This document shows positions 16,155 to 24,000 of a stretch of 34,787 bases of DNA, piece after piece. Location of the stretch: assembly GCA_034506175.1 (NCBI GenBank), contig JAPDQB010000056.1, positions 1 to 34,787 on the forward strand, written 5' to 3'. Every line of letters begins with the position of its first letter. Position 1 is the first letter of the stretch. This DNA is from a candidate division KSB1 bacterium (GTDB lineage: Bacteria > Zhuqueibacterota > Zhuqueibacteria > Zhuqueibacterales > Zhuqueibacteraceae). The position numbers and the translations under genes were made by a program. Under the pieces are notes generated by a model that saw only the letters and a list, made by a program, of their open reading frames with translations, ran no database searches and was not told the DNA's origin.

Positions 16155-16202
16155 CAACGGACAATAAAAATTTTTCATCCGTTGCCTCGTTTCATCCGTT
16201 GG
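16155..16202. repeat. word-type hairpin (catccgttg words)
   Basis: CAACGGA (16155-16161) pairs with TCCGTTG (16178-16184) over a T-rich loop, and the word 'tttcatccgttg' recurs at 16190-16201. It fills the gap between the two PQQ-type genes. It could act as a terminator for the upstream gene, but there is no T-run after the stem. Confidence 0.5.
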
Positions 16203-16228
16203 GGAATTTTAAACTCCGGAAAGCTCCA

Positions 16229-19200
16229 ATGGCGTTGACTATTCATAAAATCCTTTTCAATCACCTTTTTCTCAATTCAGTCTTATTGCTGGTTTTTATC
16301 TGCATCGCATCATCAAACGCCCAAAACCCTCCCAACGCTCCGATCATCACCGAGCCTTCCACCGACGGCCAGATCGTGAACCCGGCTGACGTGCACATGG
16401 AAACGCGGCCGATGTCCGATCCGGATCCCGGTGACACCCACGACTGCACGGATTGGGAAATCTGGACAATTTCGCCAAACGAGATGATTTGGATCACCAG
16501 CTGCATCGGTGGCGTTGAAAAAGTGCATACGCATCTGGGCGACGGCAAATTTATTGGCTCCCACGCGAATCGCCGGGAGCTTTTGCACGCGACGCGCTAT
16601 CGTTTGCGCGTGCGCCATCGCGACAACACCGGTTTGTGGAGTCCTTACGCCGAGCGCCTTTTTCAAACCGGTTCGCCGGCGCAGCTCTTTGCTCTGTTAC
16701 TGGATGACATCGCCACTTCCCCAACGCCAGCTTTGCTTGATGAAGCCGGCCTCGAGCCGATTCTTCCCGCTGGCGCCTTCATTCGTCTCGAGTCGGGAAT
16801 GAAAGAAATTTTGTTGAATATTCGCGGGGAAGGTGGCGCGCGGAACGTGATTGAAAATCCTCCGGCATTGGCGCATCACGTGCCGGTTCGCGCCGTGATT
16901 TCGGGCGGCGGCAGCGGTCTGCTTGTACAACGATTTCGCCTCACCTTCACCGACGGCGACGGCACCGAGCGCACGATTTATTTCCCCTCGCTCAATCTCG
17001 CGGCTGCGCAACAAATTTATTTTTGGGTTTCGGAAAATGGCAGCACCTACTTTGGCGACTCGCCGCAAACCGAGCCGGATTTGTCGCGTCTGGCCCAAGG
17101 TGCGCCGGTGCCGTGGCTCGTGGCGCAGCCGGGATATAAAGTGGAAATCGTTGCCAGGGGCTTTCAACTGCCGGTCAACATCGCTTTCAAACCGAATGCC
17201 GGCCATCAACCCAAGGATCCGTTTTTTTATGTCACCGAATTGTACGGCACGATCAAAGTGGTGACACGCGACGGCACAGTGAGCGACTATGCGACGAACT
17301 TGCTGAACTTCAATCCCACCGGCGTTTTCCCCGGCTCCGGCGAGCAGGGCTTGTCCGGCATCGTCGTCGAGCCGATCACCGGCGATGTTTTTGCGAGCTT
17401 GCTTTATGCCGAGCCCGCGCCGAACGGCCCGCATTTTCCCAAAGTCGTGCGCTTTCACAGCAACGACGGCGGCTTGACCGCTGCTGCGCAAACCACCGTC
17501 CTGGCGATGCCGGGCGAGGTTCAAGGCCAATCGCATTTCATTTCGACGCTCACCATCGGCCCGGACGGCAAATTGTACGTCAACATGGGCGACGGTTTTG
17601 ATTTCACCACGGCGCTCAATCTCAATTCCTTTCGGGGCAAAATTTTGCGCCTCAATCTCGACGGCACGGCGCCGAGCGACAACCCGTTTTATGATGCGCG
17701 TGACGGCATTTCAGCGCGGGATTACGTTTATGCCTACGGCTTCCGCAATCCCTTTGGCGGCGCCTGGCGCGCGGCCGATGCCTCGCTCTATGAAGTGGAA
17801 AACGGCAATGACCGCAACGATCGCCTTGCCAAAGTCGTTCGCGGTGGCAATTACGGCTGGAACGATACCGCCGCCAGTATGACGATCAACGCCATTTACA
17901 ATTGGGTCGAAACCCACGCGCCAGTCAATATTGCGTTCATTCAGCCATCGACGTTCGGCGGCAGTGGTTTTCCGCTGGAAAAAATGGATCATGCCTTCGT
18001 GACCGAATCCGGCGGAACTTGGGCGACCGGACCGCAACGAAATGGGAAACGCATTGTCGAGTTTGTTCTTGACGCCGCCGGAAAACTTTTGAGCGGCCCC
18101 ACGACTTTGGTCGAGTACAACGGCTCGGGAAAAGCTTCGGCCTCGGCTTTGGCAGCCGGGCCGGATGGTTTGTACTTTGCCGATCTTTATAAAGACCTCG
18201 ATTACCGTTCGCCCATCGACCGCGGTGCGAATGTTCTGCGGATCAAATTCATCGGCAAGGCTGATTTCACCGCCGATCTCAACCACGGGGCCGCGCCGCT
18301 CGCCGTCCAATTTACCGACCGTTCGGTTGTTCCCGGCGCCAATGGCTGGCTGTGGAGTTTCGGCGACGGCAACATGAGCACGGCGCAACATCCGGCGCAC
18401 ACCTATGCCGCCGAGGGTTTGTATGATGTGCGGTTGACGGTGACCGGCGACAACGGCGTGGCGGTGGCACAAAAAAATGCCTTCATCATCGCCGGCGCCT
18501 TGCCGAAGGGCTTGCGCGCCGAATATTACAGCAACCTTGACTTCACCGGCCGCGTGGTGACGCGCATCGATCCCACCGTCGATTTCGATTGGCGCGGGGG
18601 CGCACCGGCGCCGGCCATCGGAGCCGACAATTTTTCCGTGCGTTGGACCGGGCAAATCCGGCCGCGTTTTTCCGAGACCTACACGTTTTATGCACTGGCG
18701 GATGACGGCATCCGGCTTTGGGTGAATGACGAGCTGCTGATCAATCGCTGGCACGATCAAGCCGCAACCGAATACAGCAACACGATCGATTTGCGCGCCG
18801 GACAATTTTACGACATTCAACTCGAGTATTACGAACGCGGCGGCCAGGCGGTGATAAAATTGGAATGGGAAAGTTTCAGCCAGCGCCGCGAGATCGTTTC
18901 CTCGTCGCGTCTCTTTCCGGTGCGGGTCAATCTCAAAAACTTGCCGGTGCCGGAGAGTTTTGCCCTCAAACAAAACTATCCCAATCCCTTCAATCCGGCG
19001 ACAACCATTGAATTTGATCTTCCCGGCGAGAGCGTGGTGAATTTGACGATTTACGACATGCTGGGACAGAAGGTGATCAGCCTGCTGCAAAACGAACATT
19101 ATTCGGGCGGCGAACATTTTGCGAACTGGTACGGCGCTGATCACAACGGCGCGTTGGCGTCGAGCGGTTTGTATTTTTATGAATTGACCGCCACACCGCT

Positions 19201-19252
19201 CAATGGCGGCAAGTCGTTCCGGGCGGCGAAGAAAATGCTGTTGATTCGATAG
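16229..19252 (+). CDS. secreted PQQ-sugar-dehydrogenase-like propeller with PKD, PA14 and T9SS sorting domains
   Basis: This surface or secreted multidomain protein has 1007 residues. A signal peptide (about 1-32) precedes a Fn3-like segment ('PNAPIITEPSTDGQIV...RYRLRVRHRD'). A six-bladed propeller of the soluble glucose dehydrogenase family follows at about 300-660 ('TISTLTIGPDGKLYV'-like blocks, 'FRGKILRLNLDGTAPSDNPF', 'YGFRNPFGGAW', 'VVRGGNYGWND'). Next are a PKD domain ('DFTADLNHGAAPLAVQFTD...WSFGDGNMST'), a PA14 domain ('GLRAEYYSNLDFTGR...ADDGIRLWVN') and a C-terminal type IX sorting domain ('ALKQNYPNPFNPATTIEF' with a final basic tail). PA14 suggests glycan binding. It probably oxidises a sugar outside the cell. 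The ATG at 16229 is used; the frame's earlier TTG at 16199 lacks support. Confidence 0.88.
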   Translation: MALTIHKILFNHLFLNSVLLLVFICIASSNAQNPPNAPIITEPSTDGQIVNPADVHMETRPMSDPDPGDTHDCTDWEIWTISPNEMIWITSCIGGVEKVHTHLGDGKFIGSHANRRELLHATRYRLRVRHRDNTGLWSPYAERLFQTGSPAQLFALLLDDIATSPTPALLDEAGLEPILPAGAFIRLESGMKEILLNIRGEGGARNVIENPPALAHHVPVRAVISGGGSGLLVQRFRLTFTDGDGTERTIYFPSLNLAAAQQIYFWVSENGSTYFGDSPQTEPDLSRLAQGAPVPWLVAQPGYKVEIVARGFQLPVNIAFKPNAGHQPKDPFFYVTELYGTIKVVTRDGTVSDYATNLLNFNPTGVFPGSGEQGLSGIVVEPITGDVFASLLYAEPAPNGPHFPKVVRFHSNDGGLTAAAQTTVLAMPGEVQGQSHFISTLTIGPDGKLYVNMGDGFDFTTALNLNSFRGKILRLNLDGTAPSDNPFYDARDGISARDYVYAYGFRNPFGGAWRAADASLYEVENGNDRNDRLAKVVRGGNYGWNDTAASMTINAIYNWVETHAPVNIAFIQPSTFGGSGFPLEKMDHAFVTESGGTWATGPQRNGKRIVEFVLDAAGKLLSGPTTLVEYNGSGKASASALAAGPDGLYFADLYKDLDYRSPIDRGANVLRIKFIGKADFTADLNHGAAPLAVQFTDRSVVPGANGWLWSFGDGNMSTAQHPAHTYAAEGLYDVRLTVTGDNGVAVAQKNAFIIAGALPKGLRAEYYSNLDFTGRVVTRIDPTVDFDWRGGAPAPAIGADNFSVRWTGQIRPRFSETYTFYALADDGIRLWVNDELLINRWHDQAATEYSNTIDLRAGQFYDIQLEYYERGGQAVIKLEWESFSQRREIVSSSRLFPVRVNLKNLPVPESFALKQNYPNPFNPATTIEFDLPGESVVNLTIYDMLGQKVISLLQNEHYSGGEHFANWYGADHNGALASSGLYFYELTATPLNGGKSFRAAKKMLLIR

Positions 19253-19354
19253 ACTTGCCGATTATTCTCAGCAACGCTACAACCTTGATGTTGACGTTGG
19301 CGATACTGGTTTTAAAAAATCAAGCATGACGAATTGGAGGCCCTTGCTCAATTC

Positions 19355-19963
19355 ATGAATATCGAAACAGTTATCTTTGACATCGGCGGCGTGCTGATAG
19401 ATTGGAACCCACGTTATCTTTACAAAAAGCTTTTGCAAGATGAAAACGAAATCGAATTTTTTCTCAACAACATTTGCACCGCCGAATGGAACGCCCAACA
19501 GGATGCCGGGCGGCTGTTTCGCGACGGCGTGGCGGTGCTGCAGCAGCAATATCCGCAATATGCCCGACTGATCGAAGCCTATGACCGGCGGTGGGAAGAA
19601 ATGCTCGGTGAGGCGGATTGGGAAACGGTGAAAATTTTAGACGAGATCAAGCGGCGTGGCATGCCGGTTTACGCCTTGACCAACTGGTCGGCGGAGAAAT
19701 TTCCCATTGCGAAAAAGCGCTATGAATTTTTAAATTGGTTTGACGGCACTCTCGTTTCCGGCGAAGTCGGCCTGAAAAAACCGGACCTGAAAATCTTCCG
19801 GCTGATGTTGGAAAAATATCAGATCGAGGCGGGCAAGGCCATTTATCTTGACGATGTCTTGGTGAACATCGTCGCGGCCAGTGAGGTTGGTTTGCGAACA
19901 ATACATTTTCAAGGCGCCGCGCAATTGCGTGAGGCCCTGCATGCGTTGAACATTTTATCCTGA
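19355..19963 (+). CDS. HAD-superfamily hydrolase (YihX/epoxide-hydrolase-N type)
   Basis: This is a 202-residue cytoplasmic HAD phosphatase-like protein. The nucleophile Asp9 lies in 'FDIGGVLIDW'. Motif II Thr/Ser lies in 'YALTNWS', motif III Lys in 'GLKKPDLKIF', and motif IV in 'IYLDDVLVN'. The residue two after the nucleophile is Gly rather than Asp, as in YihX-like sugar-phosphate phosphatases and haloacid-dehalogenase relatives. An alpha-glucose-1-phosphate or other sugar-phosphate substrate is therefore possible but not shown. GGAGG lies at 19336-19340, about 14 nt before the chosen ATG. An in-frame TTG at 19334 is less likely. It is followed by a 370-nt repeat-rich spacer. Confidence 0.85.
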   Translation: MNIETVIFDIGGVLIDWNPRYLYKKLLQDENEIEFFLNNICTAEWNAQQDAGRLFRDGVAVLQQQYPQYARLIEAYDRRWEEMLGEADWETVKILDEIKRRGMPVYALTNWSAEKFPIAKKRYEFLNWFDGTLVSGEVGLKKPDLKIFRLMLEKYQIEAGKAIYLDDVLVNIVAASEVGLRTIHFQGAAQLREALHALNILS

Positions 19964-19970
19964 ATAATTC

Positions 19971-20022
19971 GTAACGCAGACATCCTGTCTGCAAACCAAT
20001 GCAGGCAGCATGCCTGCGCTAC
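19971..20022. repeat. dispersed hairpin element, copy 1 (gtaacgcagac...gcctgcgctac)
   Basis: This 52-bp element begins gtaacgcagacatcctgtctgc and ends gcatgcctgcgctac. The terminal arms (gtaacgcag/ctgcgctac) and two inner hairpins are visible. It is the same family as 20119-20164 and the coding array at 27432-27656, all of which read 'qasslpgrqdvcat' in one frame. Confidence 0.85.
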
Positions 20023-20118
20023 AAAATCTTCGCGGTCGTGCCTGCCCTGCCGCAGGCCAGGGATAGTTTTCCCAGGGTAATTTGTCATGTACGTTTGCAC
20101 ACCCATCACGATGAAAAT

Positions 20119-20164
20119 GTAGCGCAGACATCTTGTCTGCATGCAGGCTGGAAGCCTGCGCTAC
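20119..20164. repeat. dispersed hairpin element, copy 2
   Basis: This complete 46-bp copy runs from gtagcgcagacatcttgtctgc to gcaggctggaagcctgcgctac. The outer arms GTAGCGCAG/CTGCGCTAC are perfect, and the inner palindromes CAGACatctTGTCTG-like and GCAGGCTggaAGCCTGC are visible. It lies in the spacer after the HAD gene. Confidence 0.88.
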
Positions 20165-20223
20165 GGCATTTGCGTGGTAATTGCCCATGCCGGGCGCGGC
20201 ACCCGATAATGATGAAAATAAAC

Positions 20224-20292
20224 GTTTGTCGTGTCGCCTTCAGGCGTTCAACTTTTGTCGGGAGCCCGACGCTTAAAGGCGCAACGACGAAC
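20224..20292. repeat. second type of hairpin element in the same spacer
   Basis: gtttgtcgtgtcgcctt at the left pairs imperfectly with aaggcgcaacgacgaac at the right, and an inner hairpin gtcgggagcccgac is also present. It is unrelated in sequence to the two elements just before it. With them it makes most of the 370-nt gap between the HAD gene and the CxxC gene repeat-derived. Confidence 0.6.
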
Positions 20293-20332
20293 TTATTTTC
20301 AGAGGAAGGCTTTTAACCAGTGAAAGAAAGGC

Positions 20333-20542
20333 ATGGCCAAAACGATCAAAGTGAGCTGCAATGGCGCTGGCCATCACGTCAACGAAGTGGATTTGGACAA
20401 AATTCTTAAACCCCTCATTGTGACGCGCAGCACGACGGCAAAACCACGGGAGATTCCGGAACGTTCGGTCTTGCCTTGTCAATTTTGCCGGGAGGGTAAA
20501 GTCGTCGTGACCCGGGAGATGGTGGAAGATGCGCAGAAATGA
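20333..20542 (+). CDS. small CxxC protein, unknown function
   Basis: This 69-residue soluble protein has a good start (GAAAGAAAGG a few nt before the ATG). Cys9 in 'VSCNGAGHHV' and the pair Cys49/Cys52 in 'LPCQFCREGKVVVT', with His14/His15, could form one small zinc-ribbon-like site. The rest is charged and helical. I do not recognise the family. It is followed after 38 nt by the three-helix membrane protein in the same direction, each with its own ribosome-binding site, so the two are probably co-transcribed. Confidence 0.7.
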   Translation: MAKTIKVSCNGAGHHVNEVDLDKILKPLIVTRSTTAKPREIPERSVLPCQFCREGKVVVTREMVEDAQK

Positions 20543-20580
20543 GCTCGGCGAATTTTTAATTTTAAACAAAAGGAGTTCTT

Positions 20581-21027
20581 TTGTCAGATTCCACTGAAAA
20601 AATTTATTCCAGCCCGCCCTCCGAGCCTGATGACGAATTGTGGCTTGAAGAAGGCAAACGGATGGTCACGGAATCCCTTTCCACGGTGCGCAACGCCGCC
20701 GGCGCGCTGATCGCAGCGTTGGGCATTTTGCAAGGCGTTTATTTGGCCGTGCTCGGCTTAGGCGAAAAGCAATTGCGCAGTCTTTCCTTGCTGCAACAAG
20801 CGCTGTTCATCTCGCCGATGCTGTTGTGGCTGGCTTCATTTTATCTCTGCCTGGCGGTGGTCATGACCAGGAAATTTGCCATATTTACCAATTCACCGAG
20901 CGACATTCGCGACAAATCCATCCGCTTGCTGCTCAAAAAACAGTTGCAACTGCAATGGGCTTTCTGGCTGCTTGCAGTCGGCCTGTTGGCAACCTGGGGG
21001 CTATTTTTTTCACGGTTGCAATCGTAG
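20581..21027 (+). CDS. small membrane protein with three transmembrane helices, unknown function
   Basis: This 148-residue protein starts at TTG (20581). AAAAGGAG ends 5 nt upstream, which fixes the start. A polar N-terminus with an acidic patch ('SEPDDELWLEEGKRM') precedes three hydrophobic segments at about residues 38-58, 75-98 and 122-143. The loop between segments two and three is basic ('RDKSIRLLLKKQLQL'). No family was recognised. With the preceding CxxC protein it makes a two-gene cassette that is not obviously related to its neighbours. It converges on the giant gene with a 50-nt gap that shows no clear terminator. Confidence 0.72.
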   Translation: MSDSTEKIYSSPPSEPDDELWLEEGKRMVTESLSTVRNAAGALIAALGILQGVYLAVLGLGEKQLRSLSLLQQALFISPMLLWLASFYLCLAVVMTRKFAIFTNSPSDIRDKSIRLLLKKQLQLQWAFWLLAVGLLATWGLFFSRLQS

Positions 21028-21077
21028 CGTCAGCATTTTTCATTTTCTTGCAATCTTGACTATTACAATAAAGGCAA

Positions 21078-24000
21078 TCATGCGATAGCTGGTGCATGAA
21101 ATATTTGTCCAAGGACTCTCTTCAAATGAGGCTTTGGCGCGGAAGACGCAACGTAATTCTCTTTCAGCTTCTTCTCAAGCTCCCTCTGCGCTTCCTTCCT
21201 CTCATGCTCATCACGCTCCTTCTCCTTCGCCGTCATCGGCCGGATGACTTTGAAATCACGGCGCGTGAGTTTGCAGCGCTGTCCATCAACGGTGAAGATG
21301 AACTCCTCGCCATCCGAATCCAGCCCGAGTCCAAAATGATGATTGGCCTTTTCCAATAATTCGCGCATCTCCTTCCAATCGCGCAGGCGCTCGAGATAGT
21401 CGATGCCTTCGGCCCACATATTCTTCGGAAAGACCTGTGCCAGCACCCGCACGAGCCGCCGCCACTCGCGATCGAGGAATCGCTCTTCGACAAAATTCTT
21501 TAACCGCATCTCCATTGCGGATTGCGGAATGCGGATTGCGGACTTCGCACTTTGGACTTCGGACTTCTCACACCAAGATTTCGCAAATTCAATCAAATCG
21601 ACCACAGCCTCTCGTTTCGATTTCTCCGTCCACGATGGCTCGCGCAGCGTAAAGTCAATATAGGATTTCCACTTGTCCATCGCGCTGATCCATTCCGCCG
21701 GAGTGAAACGCGCGGTGACGAGTTTTTGCAAATGCGCAAACTTCTCATTCCAATCCGCCGGCAGAAAACCAATCTCCACCGCGCCGGGATATTGCGCCGG
21801 CTCAATTTGATTGAACGGATCGTAGAGAATCACTTTCCCAGCCGAGGCGCCGGCAAGAATGCTGTTGCCGGGAAACGGCCGTAACATGCGCACCAACTCG
21901 CCCTTTTCATTCCAATCGAGGCCCATGACAACGACGGTGCCGCCCATGAGCGATTCGGCGAGATACTCCATCGGCGCGCCGACGATGAACACTTTCAAGC
22001 CGGGGCTACTCGGACTCGACACGCTGTTGATCACCCAGCGAATGCCGGTGGATTTGCGCACGAACACCTCGCCGCCTTTGGCGCCGTAAAGTCCGGTGTT
22101 GCCCGCGAGGCCGTGCACCACCACCGTGCCGCTGTGGAGAATCTTGCTCATGTCGTTTTGCGCGTCGCCGTGCACGATGACGGTACCACCCATCAGAGAA
22201 TTGGCTATGTCTTGCCCACTATTACCGTAGAGGTGAATCTCAACGCCGTCGGTTTTTGGCCCCAGTCCGGAGCCGAGATAGCGCTGGCCGGTTTGCTTGT
22301 AGACGATGAATTTGCGCCAACCTTTTTCATAAGCCTCAACAACGGTGCGCGCCAATGAATCGTGACCTTCTGGAGGGAAGCCGGTGGCGTCGATGACTAA
22401 ACAGCAGTGGCCAGTGACCAGTGAACAGTAATCAGTGTTCAGTGTTACCTTATTCTCATCCTTACTGATTACTGATTTTCGCGGCGGCGGAATGAGGTAT
22501 TGATATTCCGCCCGCGTGAGGCGATAATAATTTCGATCCAGAGTTCCCGTACCGAGTTTTTCGATGTCGTCGAAAATCGCATCGAGGCCGTCCTGCAAAA
22601 TGTGAATCAGCGAGGAGCGTTTTTTGTTGCCCACCGCGATGGCTTCCATCTGGTCACGCGCCAGCGTGAGGCCTTCGATCATTGGTGCGCGCGAGGCATC
22701 GTCTTGAGCGATTTCCACCGCTTGCTGCACGAGCCAGCGGAAGGTATTGTAACTCCATCCGGCGAGGCGATTGCGGATCAAACCAAACAAGACTTGACCG
22801 GAAGCCAAAACCAGCTCGCCTTCGCCGGCGTAAATTTCCTTTTTCAAATGAATGACTTCTTCATCTTCGACAATCGGCAAAGCCAGATCGGCATGCTCAC
22901 CGCCGGGCGTGAAAAGCTCGTTGCCGAACTTGTCTTTTACATCAAACTGATAACTGATCACTGATAACTGATCACTGCTGGCCGGTGCAAGCGAATAAAT
23001 AATCGTTCCACCTCCCGTTGGCCGTCCGGCCGCATCAACGTCCACGGAACCGCCGCGCACGATGGTGACGCGATCCGGCTCTTTCGTCGGCAGCGTGCCG
23101 CGGTGATAGAGCGTATCGAGCACGGAACGCAGCGCCTGCTCTTCGGAGCCGATGAGGCCGATGCTCGCCCATTTCTCCGTGTTGCTTGATTTGATCCACG
23201 CAAAAACGGAAGGCCGCAACACCGAGGTGTCGGTCACGCCGAGCATGCGTAATGTACGATCATCGCTGTTTGTTGTCTCAATTGAATCGGCGATGATGAA
23301 AAACCACGGGCCATCGGGCGAGCCCGAGATTTGCGATTTTTGAATCGCCTCGAAATCTGCCGCAAGCTGCGGAGCGATCTGCTTCAACCGCGTCAAATCG
23401 AGTCCGGTGGTCGGCGCAATGGCTTCGATGAGGTGCGGCGTCGGATAGGCCATTTGCTTGAGAATGCCGAATGCTTTTGCGGCCATCTCGGTATCGGTGC
23501 GGAACTGGGGCGCGCCACCGAATTGGTCCCAGAACCGCACCATGGCGACGTAATTCGCAAAATCGCCGTTGTGGATCAACGCTTCATTGATGCGTCCATA
23601 AAACGGATGCGAGCCGCCCGAGTACGGGCTGAACACGGTCGGGAAGCGTTGGTGGCCGATCCACACGTGGGCGCCGGTTTGGTAGTTCATCACAAAGCGC
23701 TCGCCGTGCCGTGGAATGATCAGTTGCGCTTCTCCTATTTCAATCGTCAATTGACCTTGTTCGTGAATCACTTTCACTTGTGGCGCAAGTCTTGTCGTCT
23801 CATCATCAGCAATATTTGCAACAGAAAAGGAGGCTGTCATTCCGGAGGAATCTTTTTTCATCTCGAAGAATGGCCTTGAATTGTAAAAGGATTCATCCTG
23901 AATGACATCGTTAAAAGTATTTTGCGGCATTTCATTATCCGTGCCAAATTCCATAACTTTCCGCTCACGACGGTAGCGTGTGAGATAGCCGAGAACGGAT

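Noticed and set aside
17711..19144. Long minus-strand open frame (477 codons) opposite the T9SS-sorted protein
   Set aside because: The plus strand encodes clear PKD, PA14 and sorting domains; the antisense product has no family features.
20119..20164. Rho-independent terminator after the HAD gene
   Set aside because: The stem is strong but has no T-run, lies 155 nt past the stop, and the sequence recurs as a dispersed repeat, including inside a coding frame.
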